Shown here: in pieces, positions 40,762-50,041 of the stretch | How the letters are laid out: every line of letters starts with the position of its first letter | Position numbering within the stretch: position 1 is the first letter of the stretch | NCBI GenBank assembly: GCA_003130875.1 | Contig: QEXY01000089.1 | Location: 1-64,000 of the forward strand | Reading direction: 5' to 3' | DNA from: Ardenticatenia bacterium | Lineage (GTDB): Bacteria; Chloroflexota; Anaerolineae; 4572-78; NAK82 | Length of the DNA stretch: 64,000 nt | The notes under the pieces: generated by a model | What the model was told of the DNA's origin: nothing | Seen by the model: the letters and a program-made list of their open reading frames with translations, nothing else | The model's database searches: none | Translations under genes and position numbers: made by a program

Positions 40762-41793
40762 TTAGGCGTGCGCTAGAAAACCATTAGAAATCTCCGTCTC
40801 CCTTGCTCTCTGATCCCTCCAATCATAGACAAGCGGTCTTCCGTTTTGCTTCAGCCAGTCCAGCAAAGCCCGTACGCTTCCGGTCGCCAGCGCGATCGAG
40901 GTGTCCGCTGCGCCATAGTACAGATATAGCGTATCTCCATCCTCGCCCAGAGTATAGCCACATGGGAAAACCACGTTATCCACATCCCCCTCGCGTTCGT
41001 AAGGCGCTTCGGGACCAAAAATCCAGGTGTCTCCCCGTAGTAAGCAACGCTGGGGGTTCTCGAGATCCAACAACGCCAGCCCGAGTCGATACAGACAGCC
41101 TCCTGCTGTCTGCCGCACACCGTGGTAAATGATCAGCCAGCCCTCCGTGGTCTCGATCGGAGGCGTGCAGAGGCCAATTTTATAAGCATCCCACCAGGCG
41201 CCACGCCTGGCTTCAATCAAGAGCCGGTGATTCCCCCAGTGACGCAGATCGGGTGAATACGAAATCCACATATGGGCGCCTAATGGGGTGACCGGACGGT
41301 GGATCAATGCCCAATAATCCCCGATACGGCGCGGGAACAACGCCGCGTCCTTGTCTTCGGGAGGCATCACCACTCCATAACGCTCGAAGGTGACAAAGTC
41401 GCGTGTCAATGCCAACGACACACCCGGCCCACCACGCGAATAGGAAGTATAAGCAATGACATAGCAGCCCATCTCGGGTACATAGGTGATGCGCGGATCC
41501 TCAATCCCCCAGATCTCCTCAGGGTAGTGTTCCGGATCGGGCATCAGGGTGGGCTGTGGATCGATCTGCCATTCGTCAACCCCGTTGCGTGATCGGGCTG
41601 CACAAAAGTGCGAATGTCCCCGCCGGTCCTCGACCCGACATAGCAGCAGGGTGCTGCCATCCGGCAGGCGTGTCACACCTGGATTGAAAACGCTGTTGAC
41701 CGGATAGGGCCAATCGGCTGCCGTCAGGATGGGATTTTGGGGATGGCGATGCAAGAGAACGCTGTAACGATGCGACGAAGCGCTCATAGTCAC
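40762..41793 (-). CDS. GH130-like glycoside phosphorylase/hydrolase (five-bladed beta-propeller)
   Basis: 343 aa; NSVFNPGVTRLPDGSTLLLCRVEDRRGHSHF, WGIEDPRITYVPEMGCYVIAYTSYS, GWLIIYHGVRQTAGGCLYRLGLALLDLENP. Confidence 0.85.
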   Translation of the reverse strand: MTMSASSHRYSVLLHRHPQNPILTAADWPYPVNSVFNPGVTRLPDGSTLLLCRVEDRRGHSHFCAARSRNGVDEWQIDPQPTLMPDPEHYPEEIWGIEDPRITYVPEMGCYVIAYTSYSRGGPGVSLALTRDFVTFERYGVVMPPEDKDAALFPRRIGDYWALIHRPVTPLGAHMWISYSPDLRHWGNHRLLIEARRGAWWDAYKIGLCTPPIETTEGWLIIYHGVRQTAGGCLYRLGLALLDLENPQRCLLRGDTWIFGPEAPYEREGDVDNVVFPCGYTLGEDGDTLYLYYGAADTSIALATGSVRALLDWLKQNGRPLVYDWRDQRARETEISNGFLAHA

Positions 41794-44120
41794 CTCCCAT
41801 GCCCGATGCGAATGACTCCATGGGTGTAAGAAGCTCCCGGTAATGGCTCCAGAAGTCGCTTGGCAAGGGACATTTCCATCAGAGACAACAAAAACGAAAG
41901 GGTTGCTTCGGCGCCCTGGTTCTCGTTAGCACGATCAGGATGTAGACCGTCTCGACACCCGCCGGAGACCGGATCATACAGCGGAAGATGCAGATCGTTG
42001 CGTCCTAAGAACCATTCAAACGCGCGTCTGGCCTCCGCATACCAGCGATCATCCCCTGTGACGCGATAAGCCGTCAGGCAGGCGGCCACCATCGCATGCG
42101 CCTCGACCGGCTGCTGGTCGAAACGAGCGCGCTCCCCGCCGCGCCGGTAGAATCCATGATTCCCAATGGGCACGAAATGACCTTCCGGAGCACACTGTAT
42201 CTCCGCCAACCATTCCAATGACCGGAGTGCCTGGCGGATGATCGCCTCGCGATCGGTAGAGGTGCCCCATAACAACAGGGCTTGAGCCAGGTGGGCGTTA
42301 CAATAACTCACGATCTCCTCGCACCAAGGCCAGTCAGGAGTGGCGTGATCCTGGTACAGCTTCCACAGGCGTTCGCCCAACGTCTCCAACACGTTCTGAG
42401 CGATGCGGTCGCCGGGAATACGGCGCAAATAGTCGTGTAACCCGATCAGGATAAAAGCCCAGGCGCGTGGGCTGGCGAACTCCAGCACGGACGGCAGGGC
42501 CATGTGGAATAGCCGGTTGGCCGCCCCACGCAACCCATCATCCATAGAACGTCCCAGCAAGCTTCCCAACGCCCATAGCGCACGCCCATGGCTGTCTTCT
42601 GAGCCTACCTCCTCTTGCCATTGGCGATTGAAAGCTGCGAAGTTGCGGAAACGGCCGGCTTGCGGGTTAAATGCATGCCAGAGAAATGCCAGGTAGCGAG
42701 CGCCCAACCGACTTGCCTCTTCAGAAGAGCCGCCCTCCATTTCTTCCAACAACACGGCGACCAGCAACGCGCGGGCATTATCGTCAGTGGTATACCCTTC
42801 GTCGTAGTTAGGGACAGTAAACACCGCATGCTGCAGAATGCCCGTGTTGTCACTGAGGCGATACAAATGGTCCAGCTTGAGCGTGGGCAACTCGCCCATC
42901 TCCTGGCCCATCGTCCGAGCGACAAAGGCGGGGCGCGGGTAGAGGATTCGCTCGTGGTGCGCGCGCTCGAAGCTCTCCATATAACGATGCGCCACAGTCG
43001 ACCAGATCATCTCACGGCCAAATTGATAGGCGCGCTTGCGCATCGTGTGGCGCAACACCTCATTATCGAGCATTTCGATAACTGTCTCGGCTATCGCCTG
43101 TGGATCGCGGAAGGGCACCAGCATCCCACGCCCATCGGCCAACAGCTCTTCGGCATACCAATAGGGTGTTGAAACGACCGCCTTACCGGCGCCCAATGTA
43201 TATGCCAGTGTGCCCGAGACGATCTGTTCGGGATTGAGGTAAGGGGTCAGATAAATGTCGGCGGCGCCGATGAATTCCATCAGCTCCTCCAAGCGCACGA
43301 AGCGGTTATGGAAGATCACGTGGTTTTCGACGCCCAGCTCCCGCGCTAGTCGCTGGAGTTTCAGCCGATAATCCTCTCCTTCGCGACGCTTGATATGGGG
43401 ATGGGTGGCGCCTAGCACGATATACACCACATCAGGGTGACGCTGGCGTATGACAGGCAGAGCCTCAATGACATATTCAATGCCCTTGTTAGGAGAGATC
43501 AGACCAAATGTGAGCAGTACCTTCTTCCCCTCAACACCAAATTGATCCTTGTAGAAGTTCGGATCGATGAACGCGAAGTCGGGGATGCCATGGTGGATCA
43601 TGTCGATTTTATCAGCTGGGACGTGATAGATCTCCTGCAAGAAGCCGACCGCGCGCTGGCTCATTACAATCAACCGGTCGGAGAGCTGCGCCAACTCTTC
43701 CATCACGATGCGCTGATGGGAGTTGGGTTCTCGCAGGACGGTGTGCAAGGTGGTGACAACTGGCATGCGCAATTCCCGCAACAACGCCAAGATATGGCTG
43801 CCTGCTGGGCCGCCGAAGATACCATATTCGTGCTGCAAGCAGACCAGATCGACGTTGTTGAAGTTTAAGAAGTCCGCCGCCTGCCGATATGCTGCGATGT
43901 CCTGTTCTGCAATCTCAAACCAGACCCGGGAGGGATAACGATAGCCGCTGGGTGTGTCGTTAATCGCAACCACCAGGCAGGTGGTTTGTTCATATTCGCG
44001 CGCAATCGCCTGACACAGATCGGTTGTAAAGGTGGCGATGCCACATTGACGCGGCAGATGATTGCCGATGAAAGCAATGCGCGCTCGCGACATGCGTTGT
44101 GGCGACATCCCGTTATTCAC
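41790..44120 (-). CDS. GT4-family glycosyltransferase fused to a C-terminal six-hairpin glycosidase-like domain
   Basis: 776 aa; N-terminal GT-B (FGLISPNKGIEYVIEALPVIRQRHPDVVYIVLGATHPH), C-terminal alpha-barrel-like region (NYDEGYTTDDNARALLVAVLLEE...). GTGA overlap with the GH130 gene. Confidence 0.85.
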   Translation of the reverse strand: MNNGMSPQRMSRARIAFIGNHLPRQCGIATFTTDLCQAIAREYEQTTCLVVAINDTPSGYRYPSRVWFEIAEQDIAAYRQAADFLNFNNVDLVCLQHEYGIFGGPAGSHILALLRELRMPVVTTLHTVLREPNSHQRIVMEELAQLSDRLIVMSQRAVGFLQEIYHVPADKIDMIHHGIPDFAFIDPNFYKDQFGVEGKKVLLTFGLISPNKGIEYVIEALPVIRQRHPDVVYIVLGATHPHIKRREGEDYRLKLQRLARELGVENHVIFHNRFVRLEELMEFIGAADIYLTPYLNPEQIVSGTLAYTLGAGKAVVSTPYWYAEELLADGRGMLVPFRDPQAIAETVIEMLDNEVLRHTMRKRAYQFGREMIWSTVAHRYMESFERAHHERILYPRPAFVARTMGQEMGELPTLKLDHLYRLSDNTGILQHAVFTVPNYDEGYTTDDNARALLVAVLLEEMEGGSSEEASRLGARYLAFLWHAFNPQAGRFRNFAAFNRQWQEEVGSEDSHGRALWALGSLLGRSMDDGLRGAANRLFHMALPSVLEFASPRAWAFILIGLHDYLRRIPGDRIAQNVLETLGERLWKLYQDHATPDWPWCEEIVSYCNAHLAQALLLWGTSTDREAIIRQALRSLEWLAEIQCAPEGHFVPIGNHGFYRRGGERARFDQQPVEAHAMVAACLTAYRVTGDDRWYAEARRAFEWFLGRNDLHLPLYDPVSGGCRDGLHPDRANENQGAEATLSFLLSLMEMSLAKRLLEPLPGASYTHGVIRIGHGR

Positions 44121-44401
44121 CCTCCATCCGATCCATAGCGTTATGGTGCCACCGTTGCAGCTTTTGCAGCTCCGTGATTGATCGATGGAGCGAACGCTCG
44201 GGAGTGAGCTCTCCGTATGCGCGAGGGGTTACGCTCGTTTCACCCACTGCGCGCAAGACAAAGCGTTCTTTGGCCTCGGAGGCGTGCAGGGCGTTAAGAA
44301 CCGAAAAATTCGCACGCGTTTACTATCTAAGGAGGTTTATATTAGAGTGAGATAAGAGCAATGTTAGCAATATGTTAGAACCCGGAACGAGAGGGGGAGA
44401 T

Positions 44402-45250
44402 CTACTGATCCTCCATGGGGGCAAGGGCAGCGCCCACGACGCCGGGTCCGACGTGGGTTCCTACCACGGCGCCCACCTCCGTGATGAGCATGCGGCTGCA
44501 GTGGAAACGCCGTTGCAGCGCAGCCGCCAGCTGCTGTGTTTCGTTGAATGCTTGGGCATGTACCAGGATGCACTGTAAGGGCTGCCCTGGTTTCAGTCCT
44601 GCCTCGAAGTGTTCGAGCAGGCGCTCAAGCGCTTTGGGTTTGCTACGGGCTCTGTCCAGCGGTTGGACGATCCCGTCCTGAATGGCGAGGATTGGCTTGA
44701 TCTGGAGTAATGAACCGACAAATGCCGCCGCCTTGCCAATTCGCCCACCCTTTTGCAAATACTCCAAGGTGTCCACAACAAAGTAAAGCCGGATATCGTG
44801 GCGCAGCCGTTCCAAACGTTCCAGGATGGCCTCCATAGGATATCCCGCTGCGGCCATCTCGGCGGCCGTGAGCACCATCAGCGCAAGCCCGGCCGCCACC
44901 GAAAACGAGTCCAACACAACGACGGGGGCTCCGGGCAGCGTTTGCTGAGCCTCGATAGCACTCTGATAGGTGCCACTCAGCCGGCTGGAGATCACCAGGC
45001 ATAGTACCTGATGCCCGACGGAGCTCAGCTCGGCGAACACCTGGCGGAACTCCCCCGGCGAAGGTTGAGACGTGGTGGGCAGAACCGGGGAGGTGGCCAA
45101 CAGGTGATAAAATTGCTCCGGAGTCAGATCAACCCCTTCACGATAGAGGTGTTGGCCGAAATGCACGTTAAGAGGTACTACGCGTATATCGTGTTGGCGC
45201 AACACGTCTTCAGGGAGGTAACAGGTCGAATCAGTCACCACCTTAATCAC
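44402..45250 (-). CDS. DegV family protein (fatty-acid-binding, FakB-like)
   Basis: IKVVTDSTCYLPEDVLRQHDIRVVPLNVHFGQHLYREGVDLTPEQFYHLL, PTTSQPSPGEF, SSRLSGTYQSA typical of DegV. Likely GTG start at 45250; ORF open to 45286. Confidence 0.92.
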   Translation of the reverse strand: MIKVVTDSTCYLPEDVLRQHDIRVVPLNVHFGQHLYREGVDLTPEQFYHLLATSPVLPTTSQPSPGEFRQVFAELSSVGHQVLCLVISSRLSGTYQSAIEAQQTLPGAPVVVLDSFSVAAGLALMVLTAAEMAAAGYPMEAILERLERLRHDIRLYFVVDTLEYLQKGGRIGKAAAFVGSLLQIKPILAIQDGIVQPLDRARSKPKALERLLEHFEAGLKPGQPLQCILVHAQAFNETQQLAAALQRRFHCSRMLITEVGAVVGTHVGPGVVGAALAPMEDQ

Positions 45251-45989
45251 CAGGTGGCTCTCCTTGCCTGCTCGTCCTTCGCGCACCCTCCACAGCTTTC
45301 AATGCATCTTGCAAGAAAGCGTTCAAACGGTTGAGACTCTCTTCACTCAGCTCGTTCAGCTGCTCCTGGAATTCATGGATGTGATGCGCCAACCGCTCCG
45401 TGAGGGAAGGGTCGTCGGTTTGACCTGATACCAGTGAACCTAGACTCAAGCCAGCCAATGTCCCCAGACCAATCGGTCCACCGCCGACCGTCAGGGGTTG
45501 GAGGGTGCCCAAGGTGAAATTGCGCTCCTGGCATTGGACCAGGTTGAGCAGCAGCACGCCGATCATCTCGGTGCAATAGGCGAGCGGGGTTTTCACACTA
45601 GGAAGCTGACCCAATAGATCGCGTACGGTTTTGCGTGAATTGCTTTCGAGAGCCTGGCGCAACCGACGCAGGACGCTTTCCTTGAGCTGAGGCCACTCAT
45701 CGTTGCCGAACATATCCTGATGCAGCTGGGTCAGGAACCTTGCTGCGCGGTACGTGGGATAAAACAACACCATAGAGCGACCGGGTCCTCTCTGATCCCC
45801 TTTGGGCGCGTAAGCTGAGGCTGCGACCCCTTTCTCTTCAAGTGCCTTAAGCATATCATAGGCAGAAAAACGGTTGACGCCCAGCCGCTCTGCCACTACA
45901 GAGTAGTGCACCGGCTGCCCAAACTCGCGATAGAGGTCAAACAGTTTGTCTAAAAATGCCTGTTGTCGCCGTGTCAGCTTAATTTTCAT
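45243..45989 (-). CDS. winged-helix transcriptional regulator, uncharacterised C-terminal domain
   Basis: 248 aa; N-terminal HTH (LTRRQQAFLDKLFDLYREFGQPVHYSVVAERLGVNRFSAYDMLKALEEKGV). Overlaps the DegV start. Confidence 0.72.
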   Translation of the reverse strand: MKIKLTRRQQAFLDKLFDLYREFGQPVHYSVVAERLGVNRFSAYDMLKALEEKGVAASAYAPKGDQRGPGRSMVLFYPTYRAARFLTQLHQDMFGNDEWPQLKESVLRRLRQALESNSRKTVRDLLGQLPSVKTPLAYCTEMIGVLLLNLVQCQERNFTLGTLQPLTVGGGPIGLGTLAGLSLGSLVSGQTDDPSLTERLAHHIHEFQEQLNELSEESLNRLNAFLQDALKAVEGARRTSRQGEPPGD

Positions 45990-46038
45990 AGCCGGCTACC
46001 CAGTTCCAACGCCATTTGGCTGCGTGCCAGAATATTCC

Positions 46039-46067
46039 TTGACAACGTGGTACGGTTAGACTAGACT
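46039..46067 (+). promoter_or_regulatory. sigma70-type promoter for fabF
   Basis: TTGACA - 17 nt - TAGACT upstream of fabF. Confidence 0.65.
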
Positions 46068-46092
46068 GGTGCACACTCCATAATGGACAAGC

Positions 46093-46110
46093 CCTCACCC
46101 GATGGTGAGG
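46093..46110. promoter_or_regulatory. palindrome: candidate operator or 5'UTR hairpin
   Basis: CCTCACC-CGAT-GGTGAGG, perfect 7-bp arms about 26 nt downstream of the predicted -10 box. Confidence 0.45.
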
Positions 46111-46196
46111 TTGCGTTCAACAACACGGAGCCATACCTAGTCACCGAATACATTGTATACCGCAACACTACATTGTCAATAGACAGGTAGATCTTT

Positions 46197-47465
46197 ATGG
46201 CGAACATTCTCTCCTGGAACGGTAGAAGACGCGTAGTCGTAACTGGTATGGGTGCCATAACGCCCCTGGGCTTGGATGTCCCCAGCACATGGCAAGCGCT
46301 TATCGCGGGAAAATCAGGGGTAACCCGCATTACCCACTGGGATGTCAGCCAATATCCTACCCAAATGGCTGCCTTTGTCAAAGGATTTGATGCGACCCAG
46401 TACGTTCATCCGCGCGATGCGCGTCGACTCTCCCCCTTCATTCTATATGGGGTAGCGGCTGCTAAGCAAGCGGTCGCGCAGGCCCAACTCGACTTTTCGC
46501 AGGAAGACAGGACGCGCATCGGGGTCGAGATCGGCAGCTCGATGGGAGGCTCCAGCATCGTGGAGGAGCAACGGCTGATCCTGGACTCAAGGGGGGTGCG
46601 CCAGATTAACCCCACGTTGATCCCCGCTATCCTCATCAACACCGTAGCGTGTGCAGTGGCCATTGAATTGGAGATCAAAGGGCCCGTCAACTCGGTGAGC
46701 GGGGCATGTGCCACAGGTTTAATTTCCTTGGGAGAAGCGGTGCGTAAGCTCAGCTGGGATGATGCCGACGTTATGATCGCGGGAGGATCGGAGGCTGTGC
46801 TATCTCCCTTGTCTGTGGCAGGATTTGCTCGCCTGGGTGCCACTTCGGTCAAGAACGATCAACCGGAGAGGGCATGTGCTCCTTTCGACTTGAATCGTGA
46901 TGGCACCGTTGTGGGAGAAGGGGCTGCTGTGCTCGTGTTGGAAACTCTCGAACATGCCCGGCAACGTGGTGCCACGATCTTGGCCGAGGTGTTGGGCTAT
47001 TCCCTCACGTGTGATGCTTATCACGTTGTCGCACCCGATCCATCCGGCGAGGGAGCAGCACGCGCGATGCGAGCTGCATTGCAAGAAGCACATGTCTCCC
47101 CTTCCGATCTCGACTGGATCGTCGCCCATGGCACAGCTACAAAAATGAACGATGCGATCGAGACGAAGGCGATCAAGATGGCACTGGGTGAGGAAGCCGC
47201 TTATCGAGTGCCGGTCAGCTCTAACAAAGGTGCCCTAGGCCATATGATCGGTGCCGCCGGAGCGATTTCTGCAGTGACCGCAGTGCAGGCGATGCTCACC
47301 AACACCATTGCGCCCACCATCAACTATGAAACACCTGATCCAGAATGTGATCTCGATTACGTGCCCAATGTAGGGCGCCCAGCCCCTGTCAAGACGGTGA
47401 TGGTCAATTGCTTTGGCTTCGGAGGCCAAAACAGCTGTCTGGTGTTGCGTAAGTGGGAGGAATGA
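46197..47465 (+). CDS. fabF: beta-ketoacyl-ACP synthase II
   Basis: 422 aa; RVVVTGMGAITPLGLDVPSTWQALIAGKSGV, catalytic SGACATG, HGTATKMNDAIE, SSNKGALGHMIGAAG. Confidence 0.95.
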   Translation: MANILSWNGRRRVVVTGMGAITPLGLDVPSTWQALIAGKSGVTRITHWDVSQYPTQMAAFVKGFDATQYVHPRDARRLSPFILYGVAAAKQAVAQAQLDFSQEDRTRIGVEIGSSMGGSSIVEEQRLILDSRGVRQINPTLIPAILINTVACAVAIELEIKGPVNSVSGACATGLISLGEAVRKLSWDDADVMIAGGSEAVLSPLSVAGFARLGATSVKNDQPERACAPFDLNRDGTVVGEGAAVLVLETLEHARQRGATILAEVLGYSLTCDAYHVVAPDPSGEGAARAMRAALQEAHVSPSDLDWIVAHGTATKMNDAIETKAIKMALGEEAAYRVPVSSNKGALGHMIGAAGAISAVTAVQAMLTNTIAPTINYETPDPECDLDYVPNVGRPAPVKTVMVNCFGFGGQNSCLVLRKWEE

Positions 47466-47468
47466 CGC

Positions 47469-48680
47469 TTGCGTGCCGTTTACATCGACAAAAATATCCC
47501 CCGGGCTCTGCTTGTTAAGGCACTCAAACCGGTGTGGCCCGGTGTTGCCTATAGTGCGCTTTCCCATGCCCACTGGGTCGACATGCCCGACCCGGAGTTG
47601 CCCGGGCCGCGTTGGGTGCGTGTGCGTAACCGTCAGTGTGGCATCTGTGGCAGCGATCTCAGCTTGTTGTTTGCGGAAGCGAACATCGATATTGCGCCGT
47701 TTGCCTTGCCCTCTACTCAGCGCTTCTATCTTGGCCACGAAATCGTCGGTCATGTGGTCGAAATAGGCCCTGGGGTGACCCGCCTTAAGGTGGGAGATCG
47801 CGTGATTATGGATTCACGCTTCACGAATCCCACGTGTCTGAGCCAGGAAATCGATCCACCATGTCCCCACTGCGCTGCGGGCAATTACACACGCTGCGAG
47901 AATGCCTCGATGGGGTTGGGCATCCAAGGAGTAGGAGGGGGATGGGGAGACAGTTTCATCGCTCACGAGACGGAACTCTACGCGATGCCCACTGACCTCA
48001 CCGACGATCAAGCGATGATGGTCGAGCCGATCAGTACACCGGTGCGCGCGGTGCTGCGTTGTCTGCCACAGCCTGGTCAGCAAGTTTTGATCCTAGGTGG
48101 CGGGGTGATCGGGCTCAGCACGTTACAATGTGTGCGTGCCCTGGCGCCTGATTGCCATGTCACCATCGTGACCCGCCATCCCCATCAAGCGGAAATGGCA
48201 CACCGATTGGGTGCACACGAGGTGGTCCGAGATGAAGATGGTTACCAAATGACCGCCCGCATCACCCATGCCAAGCTGTATCGGGGTCTGTTCAACAATC
48301 GTATGTTGCTGGGCGGCTTCGATGTGATTTACGACTGTGTCGGCTCTGCAAAATCTATTCAGGATTGTCTGCGGTGGGCTCGCGCCGGCGGGTGTGTGGT
48401 GCTGCTCGGTGTGAAAATGGCACGCTTCCATGTGGATCTGAGTCCCATCTGGCACCAAGAGGTCGAGCTCGCTGGTGTGCTGGCCCACGGTGCTGAAAGC
48501 TGGCAGGGCAGGCGATGTCACACTTACGAAGTGGTGATCGATCTGATGCGTCACGGAAAGTTGCAGGTGGAAGGGCTCATCACCCATCGCTTTCCCTTGT
48601 CTGAATGGAAACGGGCAGTTGCCACGGCACGTGACAAACGCACAGGTTCCATCAAAGTTGTGATCACTGTCGATGGCTGA
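47469..48680 (+). CDS. zinc-dependent alcohol dehydrogenase family protein (MDR)
   Basis: 403 aa, TTG start; QCGICGSDLSLLFAE, GHEIVGHVVEIGPGVTRLKVGDRVIMD, CPHCAAGNYTRCEN, VLILGGGVIGL. Confidence 0.9.
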   Translation: MRAVYIDKNIPRALLVKALKPVWPGVAYSALSHAHWVDMPDPELPGPRWVRVRNRQCGICGSDLSLLFAEANIDIAPFALPSTQRFYLGHEIVGHVVEIGPGVTRLKVGDRVIMDSRFTNPTCLSQEIDPPCPHCAAGNYTRCENASMGLGIQGVGGGWGDSFIAHETELYAMPTDLTDDQAMMVEPISTPVRAVLRCLPQPGQQVLILGGGVIGLSTLQCVRALAPDCHVTIVTRHPHQAEMAHRLGAHEVVRDEDGYQMTARITHAKLYRGLFNNRMLLGGFDVIYDCVGSAKSIQDCLRWARAGGCVVLLGVKMARFHVDLSPIWHQEVELAGVLAHGAESWQGRRCHTYEVVIDLMRHGKLQVEGLITHRFPLSEWKRAVATARDKRTGSIKVVITVDG

Positions 48681-49645
48681 TGCAGGCACTCGTCCTCGGA
48701 GCAACAGGGTTTATAGGCGGCGCCATAGCGCGTGCAGCGGTGGAACACGGATGGCAAGTCCGTGGCACCCGGCGCGCTGCGCAACGCCAAGGTGCCATTG
48801 CCGACCTGGTTGCACCAGGACGGTTCTCATGGTGCTATGCCGACCTGGACAACTGTGACTCGCTCGTGGAAGCGATGTCGGGTTGTCAGGTGGTTTTCCA
48901 CGCGGCAGGCTATTATCCCCGTTCCAGCCGCAACGCTACGGCGCAAATCGAGCAGGCGCGCATCCAGATGGAAAACGTTCTGCGGGCTTTCCGTCGCGCC
49001 AAACCCGACCTTTTGATTTATACCAGCTCCCTGAGCACGATTGGCCGACCCCGTGAACCTGGCCGTTTGGCCGATGAACGCGATGTTTATCAACTGAACG
49101 ACTTGCCCATCTGCTACTTCAACGTGAAAATTGTTATGGAAGAGATGGCTCTGTCCTCCGGATTGCCGGTGGTGGCGCTGTGCCCGACGGCTGTGTTCGG
49201 GCCGGGGGACGTAAAGCCGACCAGTGGAAAGCTATTCCTGATGGCAGCTAGAGGATGGGTTTTCTTCTATCCGGATGGCGTCCAAGACGTCGTGGATGTG
49301 CGCGATGTAGCGGCCTCCCACGTGCGCGCCGTCGAAAGGGGACAGGTGGGACAACGCTACATTCTGGGCGGCGAGACAATGACCTATCGCGAAATGCTCA
49401 CCATCATAGCACGCGTGGCGGGTCGGCGTCCGCCCTGGCTGCGTCTGTCCCCTTCTATCATTGCACGGTTGGGACACTGGGCTGGGTGGCTGGGCATCCT
49501 GGGCGGTGACGTCCTACAAGCTGTGCCATATTGGCAGCCGCTGAACACCTCGCGCGCGCGCCGCGAGCTGGGACATACATCCCGTCCGTTCACCATCACA
49601 GCGGAAGACACCTTCCGATGGTTTCGTCAGCACGGTTACTTGTGA
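48680..49645 (+). CDS. NAD-dependent epimerase / dihydroflavonol-4-reductase-like protein
   Basis: 321 aa; MQALVLGATGFIGGAIARAAVEHGWQVRGTRR, VVFHAAGYYPRSSRN, YTSSLSTIG. Confidence 0.88.
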   Translation: MQALVLGATGFIGGAIARAAVEHGWQVRGTRRAAQRQGAIADLVAPGRFSWCYADLDNCDSLVEAMSGCQVVFHAAGYYPRSSRNATAQIEQARIQMENVLRAFRRAKPDLLIYTSSLSTIGRPREPGRLADERDVYQLNDLPICYFNVKIVMEEMALSSGLPVVALCPTAVFGPGDVKPTSGKLFLMAARGWVFFYPDGVQDVVDVRDVAASHVRAVERGQVGQRYILGGETMTYREMLTIIARVAGRRPPWLRLSPSIIARLGHWAGWLGILGGDVLQAVPYWQPLNTSRARRELGHTSRPFTITAEDTFRWFRQHGYL

Positions 49646-49657
49646 TCAGGAAGATCT

Positions 49658-50041
49658 ATGGCAGATAAGTTTAATTCCGATCAAATCGCCTACATTACCA
49701 TCGTCGAGGGGCCACCACCCCGGTTCAAACCTGCCGATCAACTGTGGGTGGCTTCACTGGCAGAGGGGCCTGTACCGACTGTTGTCGCCTCGTGCGACAT
49801 GCGCACCCTCAACGGTCCAGGGCTGGTGGAACGCTGTCGACGTGCCTGGGCGGAGGGACGTCCGGCGCGCTTGAACTATCCCATGCGTCATGCGCCTTAT
49901 GCACCGGCCAGCACACGCGCCGAGATCGAGATCGTGGCAGCGCGCTGGCGCCAGGTTCCGGAGGGACAACTCCTGACGCTGTGGGTGCGCACCGAACACG
50001 CAGAGCAACTCATCACCGACGAGGATGAACCAGAAGAATGA
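49658..50041 (+). CDS. hypothetical protein
   Basis: 127 aa ORF in operon context (ATGA overlap with the next gene); no recognised domain. Confidence 0.65.
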   Translation: MADKFNSDQIAYITIVEGPPPRFKPADQLWVASLAEGPVPTVVASCDMRTLNGPGLVERCRRAWAEGRPARLNYPMRHAPYAPASTRAEIEIVAARWRQVPEGQLLTLWVRTEHAEQLITDEDEPEE

